This document shows, piece by piece, positions 27,009 to 36,678 of a stretch of DNA of 64,000 nucleotides. Every line of letters begins with the position of its first letter. The first letter of the stretch is position 1. The notes beneath the pieces were generated by a model. That model was given only the letters and a program-made list of their open reading frames with translations. It made no database searches and had not been told where the DNA came from. The stretch is from CAZDBA01 sp965224765 (GTDB taxonomy: Bacteria; Planctomycetota; Planctomycetia; Pirellulales; Pirellulaceae), in NCBI GenBank assembly GCA_965224765.1, contig CBDDAC010000001.1, positions 62,001 through 126,000 of the forward strand, written 5' to 3'. Both the position numbers and the translations under genes were made by a program.

Positions 27009-27437
27009 ATGTTCAAGAAAATTGCAGTCTTTACGCCACTACTAATTGCGTGCCTTGTCGCGGTTGCAAATGCCCAGACACCGGGCCCAGGCAACTACGG
27101 TCTAAACGATACGCTCAACGGAACTAACGGCGGTGGCGATGCGACCGTGCATGACACTACGGTGCCTACTGCTACGGTGTCGTATACAACCGATGGCGGG
27201 CAAAATGAGACCATCGTCACGCTTGCCTATGAAGGTGAAAATGATCTTGGAGTAAGCATTTGGTCAAATGGGGATGACGCGGGAAGCACCCGTTGGGAAG
27301 TACTTGAAGTTGACGGAGTTTGCTACTATTGGATTAAGAAAAAAGGCCGGAATGGCAAGTGGAAAACGGTTTCTTCGGGCACACTAAAAAAGAAAAAAAA
27401 GAAGGCTGACGTTGACCCAATCGATTCGATTGGCTGA
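27009..27437 (+). CDS. Small secreted protein with lysine-rich tail
   Basis: 142 residues. Signal peptide MFKKIAVFTPLLIACLVAVA, cut near NAQTPG. The middle is acidic and Gly/Asn/Thr-rich with a WSNGDDAGSTRWEVLEVDG segment. The C-terminus is strongly basic (WIKKKGRNGKWKTVSSGTL, then six lysines) before ADVDPIDSIG. No family is recognised. The six Lys codons are encoded by A6-G-A8-G, a run prone to slippage. It probably belongs functionally with the secreted protein upstream, since both share the promoter-like motif. The terminator at 27462 follows. Confidence 0.7.
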   Translation: MFKKIAVFTPLLIACLVAVANAQTPGPGNYGLNDTLNGTNGGGDATVHDTTVPTATVSYTTDGGQNETIVTLAYEGENDLGVSIWSNGDDAGSTRWEVLEVDGVCYYWIKKKGRNGKWKTVSSGTLKKKKKKADVDPIDSIG

Positions 27438-27461
27438 AAGCCATCGTAGTCAATACTTGGC

Positions 27462-27498
27462 AAAGGCCGCGAGGGTTCTTCCTCGCGGCCTTTCTTTT
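27462..27498 (+). terminator. Strong rho-independent terminator
   Basis: AAAGGCCGCGAGG pairs perfectly with CCTCGCGGCCTTT around a short loop, followed by CTTTT. It lies 24 bases after the stop of the small secreted protein. Confidence 0.85.
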
Positions 27499-27723
27499 GC
27501 GCAGATTTGCAGGTTTGGGATCGAAAGCAGATCGCGAGGAATTCGTGCTTGCACAGACTTTTCGTGCTAGCCAATTTGTTCCTCGAGTTTCCCCCCGTAG
27601 CCAACAGATGATCGGGCAGTCGACAGGGGGTTTATATAATGGAATCAAGACGGAACTGTGGTATGATGAACCGGGTTCGCATGATACTTGTTCCCCGACC
27701 TTTTCGTGACAGTCTGCTTTCGA

Positions 27724-28332
27724 ATGAATCCTGCTCGAGAACCGAACAAAAAGTACGCGGACGATTTGTCGGCGCTCTTGAGTGATGCAAAAGTGGGGAT
27801 TTCTCAAGCGGAAGCAGAACTGCATCGTGAATTTGTAGATCGGCTCGTGCGTCTGGCAAGCAGTCGAATCAATAGTCGCTTTCGGGCGAAAATTGACCCT
27901 GACGAAATTGTTCAATCGGTTTTTGTCAGTTTCTTTCGGCGCAACGCGGACGGTGATTTCCAATTTGAGAACTGGAATAACTTGTGGGCGCTTCTGGTCA
28001 AGATCACGATCCGAAAGTGCAGCACGAAGGTTTCCGGGTTCATGACCTCAAAGCGGGACGTCAGCTTAGAGCGAACGATGCACAAGAAACCGGGAGAAAG
28101 CACGTTTGATGCGGTGGCTTCTGAACCAACGCCGCAAGAAGTGGCAACGTTCAATGAAACGCTTGATCAGCTGTTTGGTCTGCTTTCGCCTTTGCAACAG
28201 AACATTGTCAGCCTTCGATTGCAGGGGTGCTCAAACGTGGAAATCAGCGAGAAAATTGGGCGGACGGAGCGGACGGTGTACCGCTCGCTGAACAAGGTCC
28301 GCGAAATTTTCATGGCTCAGCACCAGGTTTAG
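27724..28332 (+). CDS. ECF-type RNA polymerase sigma factor
   Basis: 202 residues. Region 2 reads FRAKIDPDEIVQSVFVSFFR and WNNLWALLVKITIRKCSTKV. Region 4 reads LSPLQQNIVSLRLQGCSNVE followed by ISEKIGRTERTVYRSLNKVR. The ATG at 27724 (MNPAREPNKK) is chosen over a TTG 12 codons earlier. It lies between secreted-protein genes and the TPR kinase at 29245. Family knowledge links such ECF factors to neighbouring kinases, and the shared motif before the two secreted genes makes them its candidate targets (inference). No anti-sigma factor is seen next to it. Confidence 0.88.
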   Translation: MNPAREPNKKYADDLSALLSDAKVGISQAEAELHREFVDRLVRLASSRINSRFRAKIDPDEIVQSVFVSFFRRNADGDFQFENWNNLWALLVKITIRKCSTKVSGFMTSKRDVSLERTMHKKPGESTFDAVASEPTPQEVATFNETLDQLFGLLSPLQQNIVSLRLQGCSNVEISEKIGRTERTVYRSLNKVREIFMAQHQV

Positions 28333-28389
28333 CGGGTCTTGTGAACCAAAGACTGCCCGCATCTTAAGTTTTGCGTAATTTCTCCGTGG

Positions 28390-28923
28390 TTACTCAGTCT
28401 TGGAGATCGCCTTGTTCCAGATTGTCCAGTCATTCAGGTCAAATTTTCCGTCTCCATTGAAATCGCCATCGGTGTAGTTTCCTTCATTGGGCTGGCCAGG
28501 AGAAGTCTGTTGCCGAAGCATGCTGGCCGTTAGTTTCAACCCATCCTCCTTTTCCACAACGCCATCCAGGTCGGTGTCGCCCATCACTGTCGGCGGATAG
28601 AAGGTAAGCGTATGTCGTTGGTTGTCCCATTGAACGGCTCCAAGATTCAGCCAGTGAGCGATATCTGAAGTGTTGACCAATCCGTCGAAATTCATGTCAT
28701 AAATCGAGTGCTGTGGAGCCGATGCAGTCCAGTAGCCCGATTCAAGATTGCCGGAATTTGTCAATTCGTTGATATCCCGCGAATCTCTGAGCCCGTCTGC
28801 ATTAAAATCTCCTTCCAGCCATGCCCCATGTTGGGCGCTGGCCGACTCTGGGCAAAAAATACTGGTTGAAAAGAAAACTGCGACTGTCATCAGAAAACAA
28901 GTAGTAAGGTTTCGGGTGTTCAT
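28390..28923 (-). CDS. Secreted dockerin-like (EF-hand) protein
   Basis: 177 residues. The ATG at 28921-28923 is chosen because it begins a signal peptide (MNTRNLTTCFLMTVAVFFS, cut near ASAQHG) and has AAGGAC 6 bases before it; the open frame continues 67 codons upstream without a good start. Four calcium loops follow: DFNADGLRDSRD, DMNFDGLVNTSD, DTDLDGVVEKED and DFNGDGKFDLND, so almost the whole mature protein is dockerin/EF-hand-like. There is no catalytic or cohesin domain. It is read away from the TPR kinase, sharing an upstream region that contains an 18-bp perfect palindrome. Confidence 0.8.
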   Translation of the reverse strand: MNTRNLTTCFLMTVAVFFSTSIFCPESASAQHGAWLEGDFNADGLRDSRDINELTNSGNLESGYWTASAPQHSIYDMNFDGLVNTSDIAHWLNLGAVQWDNQRHTLTFYPPTVMGDTDLDGVVEKEDGLKLTASMLRQQTSPGQPNEGNYTDGDFNGDGKFDLNDWTIWNKAISKTE

Positions 28924-29121
28924 TTCTGTCCTTTCACGATCAATGTTGAATTGCGGCAGCGGAAACAACGGTCCGGGGCCCAGTTCAGCGTATTGTGATG
29001 TTACGAATTCCAATCTGCAGGAATTCGACGATGAGACCGACTCGCTCGTATTGAAGTAATCTAGAATGGGGCGAACAACATGACATCCAGAATTTTGAAT
29101 TTCTCGCTTTTTCCCGATTTT

Positions 29122-29139
29122 CAATACAAGCTTGTATTG
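29122..29139. promoter_or_regulatory. 18-bp perfect palindrome between divergent genes
   Basis: CAATACAAGCTTGTATTG reads the same on both strands. It lies 199 bases upstream of the dockerin-like gene and 106 bases before the kinase gene. A dimeric regulator site is plausible; no regulator is encoded beside it. Confidence 0.45.
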
Positions 29140-29244
29140 TATGGCGTTCGTCGCATAATTTAACCCGGCAACCCTAATTGCAAATCTTGTCGTCGTTCCG
29201 AAAATTTCTTCTTCTCAAAAACGTCTGTCGTTTCTGGAGATTGT

Positions 29245-32200
29245 GTGAATCCAATTGACTTGGAAAAGATTGCTGACGAATTTGAAGCCGGTTGGCCGCA
29301 GCTTGGCCGCACTGGTGTCGAGCAGTTTCTCGAATCCAATCGCGATTCCACTTCGTTGCTCGTCGAGTTAATCCATGCGGATTTGGAACTGCGGCTCAAA
29401 GCGGGGGATGCTGCTCGCGTCGAATCTTATCTTGATAAATTTCCGAAACTCAAAAAAGAAAAGACCGTTGTCGAAAGTCTTTTGAAAACTGAGTATTGGA
29501 TACGGGAAAGGCTGGAACCCGATATCAATTTTTCAGAGTTCGTACTTCGCTTTCCGGGACACTATTCCTGTCTGGTTAGAGTGGAAGGCGAGTCGAAACA
29601 GAATCGGGAGGAAGTGGTCCCTGATTTGCAAATCGACCGCTCATATGTATCGAAGCGGTTTTCCATGGAGCGAATTCAGGCAGAAGGGGGCCTGGGCAAC
29701 GTTTGGTTGGCTCATGATCACGAACTGGACCGCAAAGTCGCGTTGAAAGAGATCAAGAACAAACATGCTTTGAATCCAAAGTATCAATCCAGATTTATAC
29801 AAGAGGCGCTAATCACAGGAGCCCTTGATCATCCGGGAGTTGCGCCCGTCTATAGCCTGGGGCGCTTTCGAGATGGTCGACCTTACTATGCGATGCGTCT
29901 GATTCGCGGAAGTAGTCTTCGGGAGAAGATTGCCGAGTTTCATCAAGCCCATTCCGTTGGCGATCGAGGGATTAAGAAGAATCTGGCTTTTCGCCGTTTG
30001 CTTCAGAATCTATTGGACGCTTGTCATACGATTAACTTTGCTCACAGCCGTGGCATCATTCATCGCGATATTAAACCCAGCAATATTATGATTGGGCAGT
30101 ATGGTGAAACGTTGGTCGTTGATTGGGGACTAGCGCGAATTCTGACTGAGTCGGAAACGGTGAAAGTGGAATCGCCTGAAGTTGCCGAGGGCGATACGAT
30201 CGCTTCATTTCGGCAGCAGGAAACGACGGTAGAAGGGCAGGCGATTGGGTCTCCCGCATTCATGAGTCCCGAACAGGCACGTGGAGATTTAGAGTCCACT
30301 GGTTTTGCCACGGATATTTATAGTTTGGGCGCTTCACTTTACAACATGGTGACGGGAAAAACTCGTCCGGTCGAATCAAGCCAAAGCGAAGGAATCGATG
30401 TTGAAAACTTGGCCTATGAGCTACGTCCATTGCTTTCCATCGCTCGAGTTGCGATGTCTTGCGATCCCTCCGATCGGTTTCAATCTCCAGAACATTTTGC
30501 GGAGGATATTGAGCGATTTTTGGCCAATGAGCCGCTTGCTTGCCATCAAGAATCAATGTTGGAGAAGTTTGAGCGATTGACTCGTCGTCATAGCCGTTTG
30601 GCGAGAACGGTGGCCATTGTGGCAAGCCTGATTGCCATTTTGTCGATGATTGCCGCATTCCGGATCCAGTCAGAACAAAGTAAGACATTCGTTGCACTCA
30701 AAGACACGCAAAAGGCACGTGCCGGTGAGCAAGTCGCAAAAGAAAAGGTCATTGCGGCTTTGAAGGAAGAGGAAAGGGCGAAAGAGGCCGCGATCCAATT
30801 GAAGATGTCTGCAGACGATTTGGGGCAAAAGCTGGTTGAAACTCTTGTACAGTTTGGCCCGGTCAATCGTGGCGGTCGAGCGCGTGTTGACCGGCTTTTG
30901 GATATGTTGCGAGAGCGATTGCCTGAGGAAAGTTCTCGACTTGAAGTTCAGCGGTTGAACGGTTTAGGGCAATACGAAGAGAGCCTTGGAAACATTGAGT
31001 CTGCCATCGAGGCATTTCAAAAGGCTCTCAGAATTCTCAATGAGAGTCGAGAGAATGATTCCGTTGATTTTGCCATGGTTAGATTGAATCTTGCCTCCGC
31101 CCACTATGCGATTGGGAAAACGGAAAAATCAGAAGCTGGTCTTCAGGTCGTATTCGAAACCGTTTCGTCGAAACCCGAGTTTTCCAGTGTTCGAGTGGGA
31201 GCTCTTTCATTGTCGGCCCAAATTGAACGCGACAAGAATAATTTGGTGTTGGCGATGAATCGGGCTCGAGATGCTCGCGAACTTGCGATTAGCACATTTG
31301 GTCGCGACGATTTTCACACGCAGATTGCGACCGATCAATTGGCCGGTATTCATTCATTACTCAACCATAGCGTGATTGCCAAGGAAATGTATGAAGAGCT
31401 TTTGGAACGCCAGGCGAATGCAGGACTTCAGGATACTCGGGCTGGTTTGACTGCCCGCCGAAACTATGGGGTTGTTTTGTTGGAAATGGGGGAATTCTCC
31501 AAAGCCATCCAGGTAATCGACGAGGTCGTTGCAGATCGAAGTCGAATGTTCAGCAAACAAGATATTGAAACCTTGGATGCGATGATGATGCTGGGGCATG
31601 CGAATTACCATTTTGCCTCCCGCAAGAAGATTGACGGTCAATTGTTTGAGTTGGCCATTGAACAGCTGGAAACAGTTTTTCAAATGCATGTAGAGCAGCT
31701 TGGGATAGAACATCTCCAAACCGGAAAAAATGCCATTTATCTTGTTGAGGCTTGGTTGGGCTCCGCTCGTTTCAAAAACAGAAGTTTCGAACAAGAATCG
31801 GAGCGGATCAAGCGATCAATTGAGATGGCAAATCAAGTTCGAGAGTTTCATGGAAATGCCTTTTCAACCACCAATCGCATCGACAATCAGGTTAGTCGCT
31901 ATCTTTTTCTGTACGGAAAGCACCTGCCGGCAATGAAGCATTCTCAATTGGCAGTCGAAGGAATTGCTGAGCGCTACAAAGAATTGCCATCCCTTTTGGC
32001 GATTGATCGGCGTGATGCAGCCATTTTGTCCGGACATGCAACGCGATGTTTCCAACTGGGTGACCATCAACAAGCCGTCTATTGGTTTAGTCGAATTGCC
32101 AGGAATGAAAAACGGTTATCCTATTTGTTGGGTAGTTATCTTCAGTTGAAACAATTCGTCAAAGCGGTGGAAGTTTACGAGGCGCTGGAGGCAGTGGCAC

Positions 32201-32415
32201 GTGATCCAGATGCATTGACAGGATTTTTGTTTTTGGATCTTCGCTTCTTCGAACGCTATTTGGAACACTATCGACAGGAGAACGGTGCCGCAAAGTTGCG
32301 GCAGAGGCTGGCGACGCTCATCGAATCAACCGAATTTCAGGACATGCCGGTCGAAGATCGGAAACAGATGCGAGCCGTTTCCGATCGAATTCTTGATGAA
32401 GAGACTGAACGTTAG
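29245..32415 (+). CDS. Membrane Ser/Thr protein kinase with TPR-like repeats
   Basis: 1056 residues from a GTG start with GGAGA just upstream. Kinase domain about 138-440: glycine loop EGGLGNVW (147-154), Lys168 in VALKEI, HRDIKPSN with Asp275, and DWG at 293-295 in place of DFG, a frequent planctomycete variant. A membrane helix lies at about 451-470 (TVAIVASLIAILSMIAAF). The outer region is helical and repeat-like (GQYEESLGNIESAIEAFQKA, LNLASAHYAIGKTEKSEAGL), matching tetratricopeptide repeats. N-terminal 130 residues are helical and may bind a partner. An ECF sigma factor lies 0.9 kb upstream on the same strand. Signal and substrate are unknown. Confidence 0.9.
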   Translation: MNPIDLEKIADEFEAGWPQLGRTGVEQFLESNRDSTSLLVELIHADLELRLKAGDAARVESYLDKFPKLKKEKTVVESLLKTEYWIRERLEPDINFSEFVLRFPGHYSCLVRVEGESKQNREEVVPDLQIDRSYVSKRFSMERIQAEGGLGNVWLAHDHELDRKVALKEIKNKHALNPKYQSRFIQEALITGALDHPGVAPVYSLGRFRDGRPYYAMRLIRGSSLREKIAEFHQAHSVGDRGIKKNLAFRRLLQNLLDACHTINFAHSRGIIHRDIKPSNIMIGQYGETLVVDWGLARILTESETVKVESPEVAEGDTIASFRQQETTVEGQAIGSPAFMSPEQARGDLESTGFATDIYSLGASLYNMVTGKTRPVESSQSEGIDVENLAYELRPLLSIARVAMSCDPSDRFQSPEHFAEDIERFLANEPLACHQESMLEKFERLTRRHSRLARTVAIVASLIAILSMIAAFRIQSEQSKTFVALKDTQKARAGEQVAKEKVIAALKEEERAKEAAIQLKMSADDLGQKLVETLVQFGPVNRGGRARVDRLLDMLRERLPEESSRLEVQRLNGLGQYEESLGNIESAIEAFQKALRILNESRENDSVDFAMVRLNLASAHYAIGKTEKSEAGLQVVFETVSSKPEFSSVRVGALSLSAQIERDKNNLVLAMNRARDARELAISTFGRDDFHTQIATDQLAGIHSLLNHSVIAKEMYEELLERQANAGLQDTRAGLTARRNYGVVLLEMGEFSKAIQVIDEVVADRSRMFSKQDIETLDAMMMLGHANYHFASRKKIDGQLFELAIEQLETVFQMHVEQLGIEHLQTGKNAIYLVEAWLGSARFKNRSFEQESERIKRSIEMANQVREFHGNAFSTTNRIDNQVSRYLFLYGKHLPAMKHSQLAVEGIAERYKELPSLLAIDRRDAAILSGHATRCFQLGDHQQAVYWFSRIARNEKRLSYLLGSYLQLKQFVKAVEVYEALEAVARDPDALTGFLFLDLRFFERYLEHYRQENGAAKLRQRLATLIESTEFQDMPVEDRKQMRAVSDRILDEETER

Positions 32416-32525
32416 TTCTGTTGGCAGGCTAGAGCGAGTTTAGTTTAGGTATGGCGGCATTCTCGTCGTTTTGTCTTGGAAACAACTACGAGGTGACGCA
32501 ATAGGTAAGTCCAACTTGGACTAGA

Positions 32526-35500
32526 CTATTTGAAGCCTTCCAAGGCATTCCGTATTGCAAGAAGCTGTTCTTTTAGCTTCTCCAGCGATTCTCGCTCGCG
32601 TGCGACGATATCTTCCGGTGCGCCACTAACGAACTTTTCGTTGCTCAGTTTCTTTTCTTTACCGGCAATGTTGCCAACGATCTTTTCCTCTTCTTTGAGG
32701 AGCTTTTTCTTTTCCGCTTCTTTGTCGATAAGTCCTTCCAAGTCAACGAAGATCTCTTGCCCTGATAACGCTCGAGTCGCATTGGTTGCAGGAACATCAA
32801 CACCAGCGCCCATCTCTCGGAGTTTGGCGTTGGCAAGACCTGCAAAGAACGGAGCCAGCGGAGCGAGTAGATCGTTGGTTTTGTTGTCGCAGCGGATAAC
32901 GACTTCAAGCATTTTCTTGGGTGGAATGTTTTGGCTGTTTCGAATCTCTCGAATCGCGCCAAGTGTTTCCTGGAAAACGGCGAATTGAGACTCAACTTCA
33001 TCATTGCAAAGAGATGTTTCAATTTCCGGCCAGGGTGCTGAGATTAAGCAGGACGAAGGCGATTCGATTGAATCATAACCTCGGCTGGGCGCGAACTGAT
33101 TCAAGGTTTGCCAGATCTCTTCGGTGATAAATGGCATGAATGGGTGAAGCATTCGCAACAGGCAATCCAGGGAGTATGCCAACATGCGCTGAGCGTGTGG
33201 GCGATGGGCTTCGTCATCCAAACGTTCTTTAAGCATTTCAATATAAAAACTGCAGAATTCATCCCAGGCAAAATTGTACAACTCCTTGGATGCTTCGGCG
33301 TATTTGTAGTGCTCGAGGGATCGCGTGACGTTTTCACAGACTCTGGCAAGGCGGCTAAGGATCCATTGGTCTTCGACGGTAATGGGACATGAAGTCAATG
33401 GAGCAGCTTCGTATCCCTCCATGCTCATCATTGCAAAACGAGACGCATTCCAAAGCTTGTTTGCGAAGTTGCGAGCCGTTTCGAAACGCCCTGACAGAAC
33501 GCGTCCGCGCGGCAACGCTTTGTCTTCTTCCGATTCCGCCCATTGGGTACGAAATGGCTTGTTGCAATTTGGGCAATCAATCCGATGCAAGATACGGTTC
33601 TTCTTGGTTTGTTTGATGGCCTGTTCGCAGGAAGGGCATTCGAAATCGGTGGGAAACCGAACGTCCTGGGTGTCTGTTGCAAGCTGGGTCATGGAGAATC
33701 GCAAAGCGTCTGCGCCGAATTTTTCGATGACATCAAGCGGATCAATTCCATTGCCTCTGGTCTTCGACATCGTTTCGCCGAACGCATCCTGAATCTTGGG
33801 ATGGATGAATACCTGATTAAACGGAACTTCATTCATGTTGTTCAAGCCGGCCAAAACCATTCTGGCAACCCAAAGCGTGATGATGTCGCGGCTGGTAATC
33901 AGCGTGCTGGTTGGGTAGTAGTAATCCAGCTCCGCAGTTTTCTCGGGCCAGCCCAGCGTAGAGTGTGGCCAGAGAGCGCTGCTGAACCATGTATCGAGAA
34001 CATCGTTTTCACGAGTCATACCAAGCGAGGTGAGTTGCGCTTCCAGCGGATCGGACTCGTTTTTACTGCAAGCGTGAACCGTTAGCAGTGGTAGTTCCAG
34101 CTTCTTTCGCTTTTCTTCATTTGTCTCTTCGCAAGCTTCGATTTGGATCGAAGCTTTCTCGGTAGAAAAATGTTCAAGTGATTTGATCTGTTCAATAAGC
34201 TCATCACATTCGGCTTGAGTTTCACAGGGTTTGGACCAAACAGGAATTTGATGTCCCCACCACAATTGTCGTGAAACGGGCCAGTCACGTTTTTCGCCAA
34301 GCCAGTCCAAGTAACTTTTTGCATAGCGCTCAGGGAAGATCTTGACGCGATTGTCTTCAACCGCTTCGATTGCTGATTGTGCCAAAGTGTTCATGCGAAC
34401 GAACCATTGATCGGCAAGCATGGGTTCGATCGGATACTTGCTTCGATCAGAAATGGGCAATTCGATTTCACGGTCTTCAATCAATTCGAGTAGGCCTAGT
34501 GCTTCAAGGTCTTCAACGACTTTTTTTCGCCCTTGTTTTATGGCGAGGCCTTCGTAGTTTCCGGCCTCGACGTTGAGTTCACCCTTGAACGTCATGATAT
34601 TAATCATGGGTAGGTCACCGCGTTTCGCGACTTCGTAGTCATTGGGATCGTGGGCCGGCGTAATTTTAACGCAACCCGAACCCAATTCAGGTTTGGCCCA
34701 GGAATCAGCGACCAGGCGGATTTTTCGATTCATCAACGGCAACATGATCATACGATCGTCGGCCGCCATATCGCGAAGTTGCTCGAGTTTGGGAAGCATT
34801 TCGTCCTTGCGCAGGTCGATCGCCTTGATCTGCTCTTCAATTGCTGGTTTGTCACCGTCGCTCGCTTTGCTGAGTTTCGCACTCAATTCCGAACGAACTT
34901 TGCTGAACGCTGCTGCTGGATCGGGATGAACGGCAACTGCAGTATCACCCAGCATGGTTTCGGGGCGAGTGGTGGCAACGATAACGTGTGTTGGTTCGCC
35001 TGGCTTGGGATCGATGAAGGGGTATTTGAAATGCCAGAAATGACCTTGGGTCTTTTTGTTCTCGACTTCGTCATCGCTGACGGTGGTTTCAAGATGGGGG
35101 TCCCAATTGACCAGTCGTTTTCCGCGGTAGATTAAATCTTTGTTGAATAGGTCAAAGAACGTGTAACGAACCGCTTTGGTGCAGGTTTCATCAAGAGTAA
35201 ACCGAGTTCGTTCCCAGTCGCAACTACACCCCATTTCTTTGAGTTGGTTGAGAATTCGTTTCTCGTATTCATCTTTCCAATCCCAAATACGTTGGACGAG
35301 TGTTTCTCGACCGATGTCATGTCGAGTCTTGTTCTCGGTTTCTTTGATTCGTTTTTCAACGCGAGCCTGGGTGGCGATCCCGGCGTGGTCGGTTCCCGGC
35401 ATCCACAGTGTGTTGAAGCCCTGCATTCGTTTGAAACGAATAATGACGTCTTGGAGGGTGTTGTTTAGTGCGTGTCCCAGGTGAAGGGCTCCGGTAACGT

Positions 35501-35648
35501 TCGGAGGTGGAATGACGATGGTAAAGGGTTTTTTTGAGGGATCGGGCTCACTATGAAAGTACCCACCTTCACTCCACATCGCATAGATTCGTTTTTGAGC
35601 TTCAGAAAAGTCAAATCGTGTTGGAATCTCGTTCGTCGAGACGCTCAT
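32526..35648 (-). CDS. valS: Valyl-tRNA synthetase
   Basis: 1040 residues, class I synthetase that charges tRNA-Val. HIGH motif as HLGH at 56-59 (PPPNVTGALHLGH), the editing domain in the middle (TTRPETMLGDTAVAV), the KMSKS motif as TMSKT at about residue 625, and a C-terminal coiled coil (EKKKLLKEEEKIVGNIAGKE). An insertion of about 60 residues after the catalytic domain (about 665-720) holds CPSC and CPNC, a zinc-ribbon-like element absent from the E. coli enzyme. The protein is correspondingly long (E. coli 951). It is convergent with the TPR kinase and divergent from fpr. Confidence 0.97.
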   Translation of the reverse strand: MSVSTNEIPTRFDFSEAQKRIYAMWSEGGYFHSEPDPSKKPFTIVIPPPNVTGALHLGHALNNTLQDVIIRFKRMQGFNTLWMPGTDHAGIATQARVEKRIKETENKTRHDIGRETLVQRIWDWKDEYEKRILNQLKEMGCSCDWERTRFTLDETCTKAVRYTFFDLFNKDLIYRGKRLVNWDPHLETTVSDDEVENKKTQGHFWHFKYPFIDPKPGEPTHVIVATTRPETMLGDTAVAVHPDPAAAFSKVRSELSAKLSKASDGDKPAIEEQIKAIDLRKDEMLPKLEQLRDMAADDRMIMLPLMNRKIRLVADSWAKPELGSGCVKITPAHDPNDYEVAKRGDLPMINIMTFKGELNVEAGNYEGLAIKQGRKKVVEDLEALGLLELIEDREIELPISDRSKYPIEPMLADQWFVRMNTLAQSAIEAVEDNRVKIFPERYAKSYLDWLGEKRDWPVSRQLWWGHQIPVWSKPCETQAECDELIEQIKSLEHFSTEKASIQIEACEETNEEKRKKLELPLLTVHACSKNESDPLEAQLTSLGMTRENDVLDTWFSSALWPHSTLGWPEKTAELDYYYPTSTLITSRDIITLWVARMVLAGLNNMNEVPFNQVFIHPKIQDAFGETMSKTRGNGIDPLDVIEKFGADALRFSMTQLATDTQDVRFPTDFECPSCEQAIKQTKKNRILHRIDCPNCNKPFRTQWAESEEDKALPRGRVLSGRFETARNFANKLWNASRFAMMSMEGYEAAPLTSCPITVEDQWILSRLARVCENVTRSLEHYKYAEASKELYNFAWDEFCSFYIEMLKERLDDEAHRPHAQRMLAYSLDCLLRMLHPFMPFITEEIWQTLNQFAPSRGYDSIESPSSCLISAPWPEIETSLCNDEVESQFAVFQETLGAIREIRNSQNIPPKKMLEVVIRCDNKTNDLLAPLAPFFAGLANAKLREMGAGVDVPATNATRALSGQEIFVDLEGLIDKEAEKKKLLKEEEKIVGNIAGKEKKLSNEKFVSGAPEDIVARERESLEKLKEQLLAIRNALEGFK

Positions 35649-35934
35649 CTCGGGTCCTTCTCGTTATTTTGGCGTTGCCCAGTCTTAACAGAGACGGGAA
35701 TTCACAGCCAAGGTTCATCGACATATATTCAGCCAATAATATAAATGACTTGAGTTGAAACCCCAACGGCACTCAAGGGCGCGAATATGCCGTAGGACGT
35801 TGCGATCTCTGGCGTCGAAGGGGTAAGCGAGTCGTTTTGAGAACCGACTGCTTGAAAAGGCAAATTGAATCGCCGATGATTATGTAGGCGGCGAGTGGCG
35901 CCTTTGACCGTCGTAATGCATTTTCGGAGATTTT

Positions 35935-36678
35935 ATGCCCAAATGGCTTCCTGCAACCGTCGTCAAGAAAGACGTTTGGACAGAAGGATTGTTTACGCTG
36001 CATGTGAAATGCCCTGAGCTTCTGCCGTTTATTCCTGGGCAGTTTCTGCATTTGGCAGTCAATGATGGCGAGGAGCGAATCAATCGCCCCTATTCGGTTG
36101 CTTCCCCACACGGGGAAATTGTTGAATTCTTTATTGTGACCGTCGAAGATGGAGAGTTGACCCCAAGGCTTTGGGCTTTGGAAGAAGGATCGGAAGTTGA
36201 AGTTTCCGAAAAGGCTGCAGGTAGTTTTACTTTGGACAAAACTCCTGAAGCCGAGAACCTTTGGTTGGTAGGGACTGGGACGGGGCTCGCTCCGTACATT
36301 GCGATGCTCCGCACGGATGCTCCTTGGGAGCGGTTTAAGAAAATCGTTTTGGTGCACGGGGTCCGCCTGGATGTGGATTTGGGCTACACCGAAGAATTGA
36401 GATCGCTTGAGCAGGGCAGGGCAGGGCAATTTTCGCTGGTGCAGGCTCTCACTCGCGAGAAGGTTGAAGGAAAGTTAAAAGGGCGGATCCCAAATCTGGT
36501 GGAGACGGGTGAGCTTGAAGACGCCGCCCAGTGCACGTTGACCGCAGACAGCTCGGCGATCCTGTTGTGTGGCAATCCCGCAATGCTAGACTCGATGGAA
36601 GATGTACTTGCCAAACGCAATATGAAACGACATAAACGCAAGGACCCCGGGCAAATCGTCGTTGAACGATACTGGTAA
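35935..36678 (+). CDS. fpr: Ferredoxin/flavodoxin-NADP+ reductase
   Basis: 247 residues, cytoplasmic flavoprotein moving electrons between NADPH and ferredoxin or flavodoxin. FAD site RPYSVASP, NADP site VGTGTGLAPYIAML, CGNPAML near the end and a C-terminal aromatic (VERYW) that stacks on the flavin in the bacterial Fpr subgroup. Length matches E. coli Fpr (248). Its stop codon TAA at 36676-36678 abuts the stop of the convergent gene with no base between. Confidence 0.93.
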   Translation: MPKWLPATVVKKDVWTEGLFTLHVKCPELLPFIPGQFLHLAVNDGEERINRPYSVASPHGEIVEFFIVTVEDGELTPRLWALEEGSEVEVSEKAAGSFTLDKTPEAENLWLVGTGTGLAPYIAMLRTDAPWERFKKIVLVHGVRLDVDLGYTEELRSLEQGRAGQFSLVQALTREKVEGKLKGRIPNLVETGELEDAAQCTLTADSSAILLCGNPAMLDSMEDVLAKRNMKRHKRKDPGQIVVERYW

